DNA from: Begonia masoniana
Taxonomy: Eukaryota > Streptophyta > Magnoliopsida > Cucurbitales > Begoniaceae
Length of the DNA: 64,000 bases
Assembly: GCA_022432975.1 (NCBI GenBank)
Contig: CM039516.1
Coordinates: 32,769,737 to 32,833,736, forward strand
Direction: 5' to 3'
How positions within the stretch are numbered: the stretch's first letter is position 1; every line of letters starts with the position of its first letter. A program made the position numbers and the translations under genes. Of this stretch, positions 36,211 to 49,285 are shown in pieces. The notes under the pieces are model-generated. The model was given only the letters and a program-made list of their open reading frames with translations. It was not told the DNA's origin and made no database searches.

Positions 36211-37149
36211 AAACAAAACAAACAACAGAAACGATTTCTGTTGTTTGTTCGAGCCCGACGCCGAGCAGCGAAGCGCGCAGAGGAGAAGAGAAGCGCGGCC
36301 CTCCTCCGACTAACGCCGACGTCCAGCCTCGACGTTTTCTGGCCAGAAAATGTCGGCGGCTCCTGGACTGCCGTTTCCGGCCACCTCCGCGCGAAACCCG
36401 ACCGGTATGGCCCTGTTTCCTCCTCTTTTTTTGGTTCGGTTAGTGGTGTGCGTGGTGAGCTCGATTGAGCTTCGATCGCCGGCCGTTTTCGGTCACTTCC
36501 GGCGTGGGTTTGCCAACCCTAGGGCCGGCTATTGATACTTGGCCGCGGAATGCCCAATTTGGGCGAAAATGCAGTGAGGCCGAATTAGGGCTTCGGGTTT
36601 TCTTAAATGGAAACTTCGATTTTAGGTTAGTTTATGTTAATTGGATGTTAGGAGGATAGATTGGTGAAGAAATTGAAGGAATTTGATGAAAAATCGAAAA
36701 AGTGAAATTTTGGGTAAAAGGGGCAGAATCGGGTTTTTGACAAATTGACCTAGTTCCGGTCATTTGTTTTAAAATTCCTTTTGGCAGATTAAAATAGGTT
36801 ATTAGAGGAGTACGTGGCCGCTGGAATCGTTCGATTCCGATAACCGACGCGAAAGTTACGCGCGTTCGAAGTTTTAGGTCGGTTTTTACCGAACCCAAAA
36901 TAGTGGCCCGTTTAGTTAGATTTTAGTTAGATTAAGCTATAAATAGTAGTTTAAGATGTTTTTAAGAAAATAAGAGTTTAGTTATGCCCGAATGAGAAAA
37001 TGGAAATTTTAGGAAAGAATTTCCTAAATTAGGAGATTAGTTTAAGTTTGAAATTAGTTTAATTAGAATTGATTTTAATGTACCTTATTTATGAAATGCT
37101 TTAGGTGGAGACGACTTTTGGACGGTGCTCGGCTTACTACGGACGCCAG

Positions 37150-37915
37150 GTAAGTGGATGTTAGGTTTCCGGCCCTTAAGGCCCTACATCGTGGCAACTT
37201 TAGGCTTTACTATTTTGATGATTATTTTCTGATTGTGGGGATTAATGAGTCGGGTAGCTTAGAATGTTAGTTGTTGAGAAGTCTGTTGAGAATAGTATAT
37301 GTCTATATATGTCGTGAAGTGTTTGATGATATGTCGTATATAGATCTCTCATGCATCATGTTTTAGAAAAAAATACGAAAATGTTTAGCATATGATTTCA
37401 TGATTTAAACGTAGAAACGACAACGATGTAAAACGAAAATGTAAAGTGTCTGAGGGAAGATCGTGAGTGGGCCACCTGATCTCCGCGGATCCCAGTGGTT
37501 GGGCCGGAGGTGGGTTAAATCGTCGCGGATCCCAGTGGTTGGGCCGGCGGGCTTTACATGAAACGTCGCGGATCCCAGTGGTTGGGCCGGCGGGCTTTAC
37601 ATGAAACGTCGCGGATCCCAGTGGTTGGGCCGGCGGGCTTTACATGAAACGTCGCGGATCCCAGTGGTTGGGCCGGCGGGCTTGACTGAATGATATGTGT
37701 TCTCACGGGAAATGAAATGAATATGAATGATGAAACGAAATGAAATGAAAATGTATGATGAAACAAAACGAAATGAATATGAACGATGAAACGAAACGAA
37801 ATGATTTTATACGATGAAACTGTAGAAACTGCACATGTTAAGTAAAATGTTTTAAATTCATATAGTGCATCCCCTTACTAAGCATTAGACTTACTGTTTA
37901 TGTTGTATGATGTAG
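37150..37915 (+). other. Predicted leader intron in LTR F (766 nt)
   Basis: CAG/GTAAGT donor, CCTTACTAAGCATTAGACTT branch-point block near 37873, TGATGTAG/GTGACA acceptor. Confidence 0.5.
37490..37685. repeat. 43-bp GC-rich minisatellite in the F leader intron
   Basis: About four and a half copies of GCGGATCCCAGTGGTTGGGC followed by CGGCGGGCTTTACATGAAACGTC. An AT-rich AAATGAATATGAACGATGAA repeat follows to about 37815. It occupies the intron variable slot. Confidence 0.92.
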
Positions 37916-39153
37916 GTGACAGGTGTGAACTCGATGACGAAGAATAGGTGGTCGACGGATGGTGCTTGTGGCGACGGGGTGTGTTTTGGCAAGGTCTGAT
38001 GTCTATGGTTGTGCTCCGAGCGGTTTTGTGGTAATTGAATGTGAGTTAGAAGGTTACCAGTTGTTTGGAAGATTTTAGGTTGTATATTGAAGTTTGGCAT
38101 TTTATAGTTTTATAGTGGATATTGGTTTGGAGTTAAGTGTTAATTTGAATGAATTGATTAATGAATTTGTTTTAAGGGAAGTTTAGGGGTTTAAATGTTT
38201 ATATTCACATTTGATTGGGGATTTGATTGGATTATCTTTGGATGAGTTTAGGTGTCTTTATTTTAGAATTTTACTGGAACTGCTTGGGTTATTTTTTTAA
38301 CAGGTAAGGATAAGCTCAATTTTTAGAGCGATCCATGCAGTTCATTTTCTTGAATTTGTCTGAAATTGTAGGTTATATTAGTGTCATGTTTTGATGATCA
38401 AGGAATGAGTGATTTTAAGGGATTTCAACAATCCGAGACTTCAATTTAATGGTTTAGAAGTCGAGACGTTATGAGTGAGATAAAAAGAAAAATTTACGTG
38501 GTTGCGAGAGTTTAAAGTTAAGGTTACGTTATGGTTAGTTTGTGTAAGGGTTTTGGGAAATGTTTAAAGTAAAAATGAAAAAGTTTATGAGAAAATACGA
38601 GGGCTTAGGAAATGATTATGTCACGGGAAGTCCGTGGCGGCCTTGATCGGGTTGGGGTCGTCACATGACGTCAGCCGGAAGACTAAACCATCAAACAATT
38701 AACTCTCGGCATCTGCCGATGACGTCAACCGGAAGACTAAACCATCAAACAATTAACTCTCGGCACCTGCCGATGACGTCAACCGGAAGACTACCTCTTC
38801 CAGCTTCCGTCTTACGGTAGAGAACTCTAAATCATCAAATGACTCCTTCCAACAGAAAGAAAACACAACTCATTCAAAATGCATATAGCGGAAGACTTAA
38901 GCAACAGACCATTTATAAATCTATATAATCATTCCCTGACTCAGTGATCCACTAGACAGTTTCAAAGCTCAACGTTTTAAAATAATCTCATCCTACTTAA
39001 ACTACCATATTCTTTAACATACTGTAACATAAGAGTCTTAACCAGGGGTCATAAATCGTCTTTCCAGTCCCGCACTGTCACCTTGAGCATCCTCCAGCAA
39101 CCAGCCTTAAGCATCCTCTTTGAACATAACATCCTCACCTGAACCTTCTTCAC

Positions 39154-39856
39154 CTACACCATAAGGTTTAACTATAAGCCTAATGCTTAGTAAGGAATGC
39201 ATGCTGACAGATATACATGAGTACACAATTTAAAGAGACATAAGTTCATAAACCATTCTTCATTCATGTTCATCTTTATCATTTACATAACATGTATTAA
39301 GGCAGGGAACGAGGGAGGAAGACAGGATACATAGTCATTTGCCTATCGCGGCAGACATACATAATCATTTGCCTATCGCGGCAATCATGATACATCACTC
39401 GGCCTCCCCAGTGGGAGAATTCGCGAGCCATACATATCATTAACTCGGCCTCCACCAGTGGGAGATTTCGCGAGTCGTACATATCATTAACTCGGCCTCC
39501 AACAGTGGGAGATTTCGCGAGTCATACATATCATTTACTCGGCCTCCACCAGTGGGAGAATTCACGAGTCATGCATAACATAGTCTTTCCCCGCTCTGCA
39601 CTTAATCTTGGTTACATTTGCTTTTCATATTCTCAACTTAATCATAACAGGGACACAGTGCATAGACATAAAGTTCATAGAGAGAAGTCATATCATGAGG
39701 ACAAGTAAAACATCCTGTAACTTTACATTTACTTACACAACTTCTTCATATCGTGGAAATAACAAATCATAGTCAATAAGCTAACATCTCAGTGATTTCC
39801 TAATACCCTTGCGGTGTAGGGCCCTAGTGGCCGGAAATCTTAATACATTCACTTAC
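39154..39856 (-). other. Predicted leader intron in E 5' LTR (703 nt)
   Basis: Second copy of the E intron, same length and splice sites as at 29110-29812. Confidence 0.5.
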
Positions 39857-40555
39857 CTGGATTCCTTAGCAATCCGAACTTCCTCTCTTTAACTTCTTCA
39901 CCTAAAACATGTACATTACAGTAGTTAAAACAAAGTCCTAATAGTCCTAATCATAAACCATCCTAGGATCTAATAGCTAAAGTCATTCCGATTCCTCTGT
40001 TTGACACACTGCAGTCTGAAATCCGAAACTAGGTGGACAGGTTTTACCATTGGTTAAATCCGAGTTGGTTACTTAAAATGTTCAGAATCGATTCAGGACG
40101 ACATTTCTACTCTCAGATTTTGAAAAGTCTTAAACTACTCGGCCACTGCTAAAAATATCCGAACTCAGTGCCGAGCTGAAAACAGAGCTCTATTTGCTAA
40201 TGAATGACTACATTGTCCATTTCATACCTCGGGTGTGGATTTGCAGAGAAGAGCAAGCTCGAAACCAGCCGTCGGTAAAGAAAGTTCTGGTAGCCGAGAG
40301 CAAGAACTTGGGAGAGAAGAAATCGCCGAGAGGGAATATCGGCTACAGTGGTAATAAAATGAGATTTAAGGTTTCCATTTCCTATTTATACCTAATCCAT
40401 CAATTCTAATTACTAAACTGCCACCCAACCTAGTTTTACTCAACTTGTAATAAATTTGTCTTAACATTAAATTTAAATCATATCGGTTAAATAAGAGGGT
40501 GACAATGAAAATAGTCAGAAAATCACCTAGCCGAAATGTCGGGTGTGACAAGCCT

Positions 40556-43500
40556 GCTGTTGTGTCAGGTACTATATTGGTCAACTCTATACCTGCTTTT
40601 ACATTGATAGATTCTGGTGCAACACATTCATTCATAGCATCTATTTTTGTTGTTAAGTTAGATGCACAATTTACCTCTTCTATGCATGTATTTAGTGTTG
40701 CTTTACCCTCTGGTGAACGCATGCACTCTAACCAGGTGATGCTTGGCAGTGATGTGTTAGTAGGAAGCGTGAGTCTACCTGCTGATCTCATTATTATGGA
40801 TATAATGGGATTTGATGTAATCCTAGGAATGGATTGGTTGTTTAAACATTATGCCACAATCGACTGTAGGAATGGAGTAGTTAGGTTCCAACCCCCTGAC
40901 GGTTTAAATCATACCTTCCAAGCTTTAAAGAAGAGTGAGGGAATGTCTGTTATGACTTCGATGAATTGTAGACCCTCACCATGCAGAGAGTACCTATGCT
41001 TCTTGGCCAGTGTTCTAGATACACAATTCATAGGAAAAGCAACACCCCAAAATGTCTTAATTATCCAAGACTTCCCTGAAGTGTTTTTAGATGACCTTCT
41101 TGGTTTACCACCAGATAGGGAAATCGAATTCGTTGTAGATTTTTACCCCGGCGCTGAGCCTGTGTCTAAAAATCCATATAGACTAGCACCAACAGAACTT
41201 AAGGAATTAAAGATGCAATTGGAGGATCTGTTGGAGAAAGGGTTCATACGCCCAAGCTTTTCACCGTGGGGTGCACCTGTCCTTTTCGTCAAAAAGAAAA
41301 ATGGATCAATGCGTATGTGCATAGACTATAGAGAATTGAATAAGCTAACTGTCAAGAACAAGTATCCACTGCCGAGGATTGATGATTTATTTGATCAGCT
41401 TAATGGTGCTAGAGTTTTCTCTAAGATTGACCTTAGGTCCGGTTATTACCAATTAAAAGTCAAATCTGAGGATATTCCTAAGACTGCCTTTCGCACAAGG
41501 TATGGACATTATGAGTTTTTGGTCATGTCCTTTGGATTGACAAATGCACCAGCAGCCTTTATGGATCTCATGAATAGGGTGTTTCATGAGTATTTGGATA
41601 AGTTTGTCATAGTGTTCATAGATGACATTTTAATTTATTCACGTACTAAGGATGAGCATGCTAGGCACCTAACCTTGGTGTTGGAAGTATTAAAACAACA
41701 CCAACTATACGCTAAGTTTTCTAAGTGTGAATTTTGGTTGGACCAAGTTCACTTTCTAGGACATGTCATCTCTGGAGATGGCATATATGTTGATCCAGCA
41801 AAGGTTCAAGCAGTTAAGGAATGGCCCCAACCGAAGAGTGCTACAGATATTATGAGTTTTCTTGGACTAGCAGGATATTATAGAAAGTTCATTGAAGGAT
41901 TCTCGAAGATTGCTACCCCCCTTACTAGGTTAACAAGGAAAAATGTGAAGTATATATGGACTGACGAATGTGAGCATAGTTTTCAGATCCTGAAACAGAA
42001 ACTGACCAATGCTTTAATTTTAACCCTTCCAGTTGAAGATGGTAAGTTTAGCATTTACTGTGATGCTTCCAAAATTGGTCTTGGTTGTGTTCTAATGCAA
42101 GATGGGAAGGTAATAGCTTATGCCTCTAGGCAGTTGAAAACACATGAGAAGAATTACCCTACGCATGACTTAGAGTTAGCTGCTGTGATTTTTGCTCTCA
42201 AGATTTGGAGACACTATTTGTATGGACAATCTGATGAGATATTTTCAGATCATAAGAGGCTGAAGTATATCTTCACACAGAAGGAATTAAATATGAGGCA
42301 ACGTCGATGGTTGGAATTTGTAAAGGATTATGATTTCGAGATTAAGTACCACCCTAGCAAAGCAAATGTTATGGCAGATGCCTTGAGTAGAGTGACAACA
42401 TCAGCCTCAGTCATGATTTTAGACATGCCACTAGCTTTAGAGTCTGAATTCCAAAAGTTTAATCTAGAAGCAGTATCCAGTGTATCAGCCATGCTTTCGG
42501 CCATATCCTTGAGACCTACTATTTTGGAGAAAATAAAGGAAGCTCAAAGGAACGACACTGAATGCAATAAGTGTAAGTTCTGCATGGACTCTACAGACAA
42601 GTCGGATTTTAACTATTCCGCTGATGGAATCATTAGGTTTAGAAATAGATGGTTTGTTCCTGCCATTAAGGAACTTCGAGATGAGATTCTTTCAGAAGCA
42701 CATTCTTCTCGATTTTCTGTTCACCCTGGAAGTACGAAGATGTACAAGGATCTTAAACAGCATTATTGGTGGCCAAGTATGAAAAGGAGTGTGGCAGAGT
42801 ATGTAGAATCATGTTTGTGTTGTCAGCAGATTAAAGCTGAGTATCAGAGACCCTCAGGAACATTGTAACCTCTACCAGTCCCTGAATAAAAATGGGAACA
42901 ATTAACGATGGATTTTGTTGTGGGATTGCCTAGAACAGCAAAGGGACATGATGCAATCTGGGTAATAGTTGATCGTTTAACGAAATCTGCCCACTTTCTA
43001 CCGATAAAGATGACATACTCAATGGATCAACTTGCTGAGTTGTATGTGCATGAAGTTGTTAGACTGCATGGAGTTCCAAGCACTATAGTTTCAGACCGAG
43101 ACTCTAGATTTACATCTAAGTTTTGGAAGAGTTTGCACAAGGCTATGGGAACACAGCTTAGTTTTAGCACAGCTTTCCACCCTCAAACAGATGGACAATC
43201 CGAAAGGACTATTCAAACATTGGAGGATATGCTCCGTGCATGTGTATTAGACTTTCAAGGTTCATGGAGCAAATACTTGTCCTTAGTTGAATTTTCTTAT
43301 AACAACAGTTTTCAGGCAACAATAGGCATGGCACCATACGAGGCATTGTATGGACGAAAGTGCAGATCCCCATTGTATTGGGATGAAGTTGGTGAAGCAC
43401 AATTGATTGGTCCTGACATTGTGCAGCAGACAGCAGAGAAAATTGCTCTTATCCGACAAAGAATCTTGATAGCTCAAAGCCGACAGAAAAGCTATGCAGA

Positions 43501-43722
43501 CAAAAGACGAAGAGAACTGGAATTTGATGTTGGTAATGAAGTTTTCCTTAAGGTGTCACCTTTCAAAGGAGTTGTGAGATTTGGAAAGAGAGGCAAGTTG
43601 AACCCCAAATATATTGGACCTTTCTCAATCTTGAAGAGGATTGGGAAGTCAGCCTATCAACTACTATTACCAGCTTCTTTAGAGGGAATCCACAATGTGT
43701 TTCATGTTTCCATGCTGAAGAG
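40556..43722 (+). pseudogene. Element D protease, RT, RNase H and integrase (3' half)
   Basis: Continuation of the frame that stops at 27908. Protease DSGATHSF (about 40610-40640; Ser in place of the usual Thr, still an aspartic protease signature); RT 41080-41650 with intact FIDD near 41615; RNase H 42040-42390; integrase H2C2 42700-42830 and D-D-E core 42905-43220. Only two stops are visible, TAA at 42866-42868 and TAA at 42887-42889, both in the linker before the integrase core. Everything else is open, so D is the best preserved reading frame here. It stops at VSMLK near 43722, where unrelated R sequence begins. The chromodomain tail, polypurine tract and 3' LTR are missing. Confidence 0.92.
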
Positions 43723-45934
43723 AAAAACATCATCTTGGTAATAGAAAAACACCACAAACAAAAGAAAATATGAGAAATAAATGAATTTGTGATACCGAAT
43801 GACGTGCTAAAAAATGGGGAAATGTCCTATACCGTATCCAAAAAATGGCATCAAGCAAAAGTTATGCTGAAAATGGTGAAGTGTGCTTGGAACCCAAAAT
43901 ACTGATATGTCTGAGAAATTATGACGTGCTACAAAATGGGGATGGAAGTTAAGACACAAAGTTGCCTCGGCTTCAAAGAAATTATTTTGGCCGAGAGGAA
44001 CAACTTCCCAGAAGCACAAAATGATCAATAGTTGGACTTTAGGGATGCACTTTGGAAAGCTTCTAGCTCTGAAAGTGAATAAAATGTCATCCAAATATCG
44101 CGGCCAAAAGCGGTGTGAAGCCAAAGTTTTGTTGAAGGTAGTGAAGGGTGCTGGGAACCCAGAATACTACTCTGGCCGAGAAAATTGGCCTCTTTAGGGA
44201 TGTTGTAACTCGCTTTGCATCTTCTTGATGCACATTTTTTATAGGTTCTTGCTCTATATGTGAGAAAGATCGCCTCCAAAAATAAAGAACAGAATCGTCG
44301 TGGATGGAGAGATGTTGTTGTGGCAGTGCAAGTTGGTTTAAAAAATGCTACGGCTCTTCACTTCTTTATGTTGTGCGGCTTTCTTAGATGAACGCCTCCA
44401 ACTTGCAATGATGCACATGTTATATACCTTTGCTGGGTGTTCAACCTCTATGGGAAGATAAAAATAAAGATATAGCAAGTAATGGATTCCACTCTACACT
44501 CACAAAAAGTGGAACCAAAAGACAATCACTCAAATCAGATATTACTCACCGAAATGGGGCGACCATTTAAAGAGAACTTCAAGCTTGAAGATTAAACTTT
44601 AAAACAATTTTTCTTTGCCTAAAAAACTAGGGTTTATAGAAGATCATAAGGATGGTTATATAGAACCCCCAAAGGGATATAGGGGTTGCAACACTAATGG
44701 CTCTTTTATAAAGGCAAAGCCCAAAGAGGAATGTATTGTCTCATCATCAAGATGTGACAAATATAATACTAAAACTTCAATCCTTAGTCCCTAATATAAT
44801 TATGCAATGTTTGAAATAACATAAATAAATTAAAATGACTAGAATCCATGTGCTTTCAATAATGATACATCAATTTCATGGTCTGAATTTCCTTGGTTGT
44901 CTTGGTTCATCTTGAGCTATTTTCTTTCTTCAAAGAAGAGACTGATTCCTCGTGATTGCAACTTGTTCTTTCTTTGGTTGGAAAAATCTTCTTTTTTTAA
45001 GTGAATTCATGCCCAATCTCTGGGCTCAAAGATGACCTTTACTCAGCCTTTGTTTGCTTGCCTTGCATGGTGCTCATTGCTTTTCTCAATATTCACCCTT
45101 ACCTTTGCATGTAGATCCCTAACAATCTCAAATGGTGAATTAAGGATTAAAATCATAGACAATTGCAAATGGTGAATAAGATTTAGTATAATTAACAACG
45201 CTATTGATGTGCCTAAAAAATGGAGGAACTTCAAGGCACAAGAAAATCAGACTTGTGTTGTTTTACTGGAAACAAATAGCCACTTTGAAAAGCAACAACT
45301 TAAGTTGTACTTTAAATTTGGGGCTGAAATTTTAACAGCTTCTAGCTCCAGATGTTGGAAATACTCCCTCAAAATATCACGGTCTACGTCGCTATGGAAC
45401 AAAAGTTATGATTAAAATACTAGGGTCGTCTGAGCTCGGATTACTGCTTTTGCCGAGAACAATGCATCAACTTTGGAGAAGCATAAATCTATTGTCAAAC
45501 CAATGGACACAATTCTTATGGCAGGTTAAAGATGTAGGTGTGAGGGTGATTGTATCGAAAACTGAGGGGGTTAATTGATGGGAATGAGAAAATATGGATG
45601 AAGTAGTGCTCATTGGTCGGAAGGTGATAAAGAGGCACCTTCTCTAGTCTTTGGCTCTCCTAGATGAAAAGTTCTCCAACTTGCTATGAAGTGAGTTTTG
45701 TACACCATTGCTGAAATTTCTACCTTCAAGGAAGAGGTAGAGAAGGGGGCAATAAATTTGATTCCACTACACTAACAAAGCTGGAAGCCGAAAACACACA
45801 AACTCCATTGGATGTTACTCACTGAGGAGATGCAGCTTTTTACGCTTGTGAGCTCAAGGTTTTTCAAAAATAACTTCAGTTTTTCATTCTCAATGTGCTA
45901 AAGATTACAAGCCTTAAGGAGGGTATTAATAACA
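43723..45934. repeat. Region R, part 1: diverged tandem units, no genes
   Basis: AT-rich DNA in which blocks recur in the same order. TCCAACTTGC is near 44397 and 45677, ACTCACCGAAATGG near 44546 with a decayed copy near 45823, and an AAAGTT(A/T)TG...GGAACCC.GAATAC block near 43860, 44115 and (diverged) 45400. Spacing is about 1.28 kb. GGCCGAGA recurs. No protein family is recognisable. It abuts the broken end of D and continues at 57945 and 62332. Confidence 0.5.
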
Positions 45935-46964
45935 TGTAACACCCGATTTTACAGGATTTTATTATTCTAATAAATAATGGCATTTTTGTAAATATGTCAA
46001 ATTAGGTCCGTTTTGCGAACGGAAAGTTTTAATGGAGCCTTAATAATAAATTGGAATTAATGGTGAAATATGAAAATTTGGAGAAACCGAATCGAGAATC
46101 AAACAACGAAATAGGTAACGAAACAAATAGAAAATCAATAGAGGGGCAAGACGGTAATTTGGCAAGTCAAATTTTTATAAAATATCACAACCCCTCTCTT
46201 TCTCCTCAACGCAAATTCTTCTCCAGAGAACCCTCCATCGGCGATTTTTCTTCCCCTCGTGCGTTCTCTCTTCTGGCGACGAAAGCTCACTATCTGACTG
46301 TTCGTTCTTCCCGTTTCTTCTCCGAAACCACTTCCTTGGTAAGGTTCTACGATTTTGAAAGGTTTATTTCCAGTTTTCGGGTTGTTAAACGATTAAGGTT
46401 TCATTTAGGGTTTTGCAAAATAGCCAGGTTTTTGTTAGAAACGGCTAAGTTTACCCTAATTATGACTCTAATGGGTGTATTTATGATTATTGGAGAAAGT
46501 TTGATGGTTTAATTGAGGTTGTTGAAGAGTTTGGTGGTTGGAGGTTTTAAAAACTCCATTAATGGGGGTTTGGATATTCTTGAGCATAAATTGCTCGATA
46601 AAATGCCTCAACGAGTTAAAATAGAGTTTTAGGAAATTTCTTTTAGTTAGGAGTTTGTAGTTTTCGAAACTCAATAGTTTAGACTCGATTTTAATAACTA
46701 ATGTTGTAAATTGTCATAGGTAAACTGTAACGACCCTAATACTGTACCCGTATTTACCGTACTATTTTTTTTTTTTTTTTAATTAAACTCTAGGTAGAAT
46801 CTAAACCGAAATCGAAACCAGAATCGAAATCAGAATTAAGTTAAATCAAATCTTCTAAAATAAAACTTTTAAAACAATTATAAAAATCAATTTAAAACAA
46901 TATTTAATATTTAAAATGAGGGGAGGGCAGAATCGGAATTCTGCCCTCGAAAAGGAGCAGCGAC

Positions 46965-47070
46965 TGGTCGCTGCTAATTGCAGCGCCCAGTCGCCGCAAG
47001 CGCTGCATTGTGCAGCGCTCGATCGCTGCACAATGCAGCGATCGGGCGCGCCCAGTCGCTGCACAGCAGC
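46965..47070. repeat. Short CGCTGCA/TGCAGCG hairpin array (left LTR of J)
   Basis: A cluster of small inverted repeats CGCTGCA-CAA-TGCAGCG and CGCTGCACAGCAGCG separated by CGATCGGGCG or CCCAGTCG. The right LTR has a longer version. It sits about 240 bp from the LTR 3' end, the same slot as the palindromes of G, H and I. Confidence 0.9.
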
Positions 47071-47609
47071 GACCAAGACCATTTGCTCTCTGGGATTTCC
47101 AGAGAGCAAAACACTTCAATTTTCAGCTCTCTGGAATCCGATTCCAGAGAGCAAATTCTTCTTTCTCCTTCCCATTCTCACATTCTAGAAACACTAAACA
47201 TACGAGTCTAATCGTAATTCAATACGCGGCAAATCTTCCTAAAGACAAATGGCGTGGATAGCTTTAAAAATCGAGACTATCCGTAACATCCTAAAACGTG
47301 TCAAAACATTTCTATATAACGTTAAATACTGTTTTAAACCAAAACGTTTCGCCAATCAGTTTATAAAAACCTTAAAAACATCAGTAAGTAAACCTAACGT
47401 CTATCAGAACCAAGCATCCTATAATTTCTATACAAATTAACCAATTCATCCCAAAATATCCCAAAACCCTCAAAACTCTATACATACTTCCCACGGGTCG
47501 GTTAAGCCTCGACTGCGCCAGCACACCACCGCAGCCATCCTCCGTCAACTGAATCATGCCTCAGGTGGAGGGACCTCGTCCTCACCTGGTACCTCGAAGT
47601 CTATGTCAC

Positions 47610-48224
47610 CTACACCATACATATACACTATGAGATAAAATCCCAGTAAGCTCTACGTAAATGCGATGCATGCTGTGCTATGAGTTCATTAAACCATGCT
47701 TTATTTTTCTTTTATCTTACTATGCAATGCACTATAGGTGTCACCGAGATCCTATACCTTCTAACCGGAGAGAGCTCATCCAGCGGGCGGACTACTCTTT
47801 CCAGCTAGAAGAGGGGGGTACACGCTTACATCACGTACAGCCGTGCCTGAGCCCCACCTCGCGTGACCTGTAACTGTATGCCCGAAGGCCTGTATGCCCG
47901 AAGGCCTGTATGCCCGAAGGCCTATATGCCCGAAGGCCTGTATGCCCGAAGGCCAATGCTATGCTTTACGTTCTCTTTAAATCTCTGTGCGGAAATTCAT
48001 TTTCATGCTTTTCTTTAAAACAAGTGATGCGTGGACAGTTCTCTATCATAAAGTAAACAAGCAATAATATGGACCATCAAGACTGTAAAAGCATAAACTA
48101 TAAACTCCTAAGACCTAACTACCCAAACCGAGCAAAACTAACTACAGGCATCTCCAAAACTCCTCGAGACGACATTCGACGTACGGTGTAGGCCAATCGG
48201 CCAAAGAAAATCACGAGAACTTAC
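47610..48224 (-). other. Predicted leader intron in J 3' LTR (615 nt)
   Basis: Donor ACTTACCT at 48219-48226 and acceptor CACCTACACCATACAT near 47608. Confidence 0.5.
47875..47953. repeat. 16-bp minisatellite, five copies (left LTR of J)
   Basis: Units of TGTATGCCCGAAGGCC, one of them TATATGCCCGAAGGCC. The right LTR has six. It lies in the intron variable slot. Confidence 0.95.
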
Positions 48225-49245
48225 CTCGTGCACGCTGCAATCCAAGTTTCGTCCACGAGCACTGTTTACCTAAACAATTACAAGGATTGCCGTTAAAACG
48301 AGTTCAAGTCAATAAACGTCCAATTTTTCAAAACCTTAACTAAGGAAATTTCTAAAAGTTCTAATCCGATATATCGAGCTATTTATTCGAACAATTTACG
48401 CTCGGCACCTAAATTCTCGAATTACGAACTTTTTCGAAAACTCGAAAATTCTCAGATTTTAAACTTTTTCACAAATTGATTTAACTTCGTCCAATACGTT
48501 CAATACAACCTTTATATACTTAATCACAGTAAATCTATGAGTTTCGGATCCTAAATCTCGATTTTTATCAAAACCCTAACTAAAACCTAATTATTTAAAC
48601 GTTACGAAACTCGAAATCTAACGCTCTAAAACTATAGAGACATACCTAGAACGTCGATTGGAGGAAGAAACGTGAAGGACGGAGGAAAAACGGAACAAAA
48701 CCGGAGGTCGGATCGTGAGAAACGTCGACGGCCAGAGAGGGTTTGCGAGAGAGAAAAGAGAAACAGAGAGGAAGTGGTTCTGGAATTCGAAGAGGAGAAA
48801 TGAAATGAAATAAAAGAATTTTGATTGATTTATAATATTGAATTTGCTAATTACCAAATTGCCCTTATTTGGTTTTTATATTGATTTCGTTCTTCGGTTC
48901 GTTAATCGTCTAGCCATTCGACCTCTCCAAACGTCCTTACTTCACCAATAAGTCTAACTTATTATTTGGGACTTAATAAAACTGTCCGTTCACAATTCGG
49001 ACCTCATTTACTATTTTTACAAGAACGTCTTTTACATTACGAAAAGCTTAATTGTTCGGAATATAGCGTTTGATCTCCGAAAATTCCCGTAAATTTCTTA
49101 AAATTCTTATTATTCGTTAGGATCGTAATGACGCTTTCTTTTTGTGAAACGGACCTGGTTTGACATATTTACCAAAAATGCCACTATATAATAAAATAAC
49201 AATATAATATATTAAATCCGAAATCCGTACAAGCCGGATATTACA

Positions 49246-49260
49246 TTCTACCCTCCTTAT
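49246..49260 (-). other. Polypurine tract of element J
   Basis: Reverse complement of ATAAGGAGGGTAGAA, next to the 3' LTR. Confidence 0.8.
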
Positions 49261-49285
49261 TCAGGATTTTGTCCACAAAATCAAC

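Larger units (their letters stand above)
35813..38665 (+). mobile_element. Solo LTR F, Ty3/gypsy (2853 bp)
   Basis: It starts TGTAACACCAGAG and ends GGGGTCGTCACA, with a perfect duplication TGACG (35808-35812 and 38666-38670). There is no coding region inside. The insertion split a TGACGTCA palindrome in the repeat array of E. The U3 holds two tandem copies of a module around GTCCGTTTTGCGAGCGGA (near 35875 and 36033), an ATT microsatellite, and GC-rich sequence at 36250-36550. Leader: donor GT 37150, GGCCCTTAAGGCCCTACATC near 37172, CATGCATCATG near 37352, acceptor block to 37915. Orientation is opposite to E. Confidence 0.93.
27909..40550 (-). mobile_element. Complete element E, nested in D (Ty3/gypsy)
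   Basis: A full-length chromovirus bounded by TGTAACGACC and GGTGTGACA with a perfect 5-bp duplication AGCCT (27904-27908 and 40551-40555). Both LTRs, primer site, polypurine tract and gag-pol are present. Without the nested solo LTR F the two LTRs have the same length, 2597 bp. I can see about 15 substitutions between them (roughly 0.6%), so the insertion is young. It landed between gag and protease of D. Confidence 0.95.
35096..40550 (-). repeat. 5' LTR of element E, interrupted by solo LTR F
   Basis: The two pieces 35096-35812 and 38671-40550 sum to 2597 bp, exactly the size of the 3' LTR. The leader intron is at 39154-39856. Differences from the other LTR are single bases, for example near 35290, 35512, 35542, 39058 and 40280. 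Confidence 0.93.
46726..49245 (-). repeat. 3' LTR of element J (2520 bp)
   Basis: On the minus strand it starts TGTAATATCCGGCTTGTACG and ends GGGTCGTTACA. The U3 shows two GTCCG.. modules, like F and K. Leader intron 47610-48224. Confidence 0.93.

Noticed and set aside
40499..40550. Upstream ATG at 40499 as the start of the long D frame
   Set aside because: These bases belong to the LTR of E. The true D frame enters at 40556 from the gag part ending at 27908.
46855..47261. Frames reading repeated Ala-Ala-Cys-Ser-type residues in LTR J
   Set aside because: Translation of the CGCTGCA hairpin array in several frames; not protein coding.
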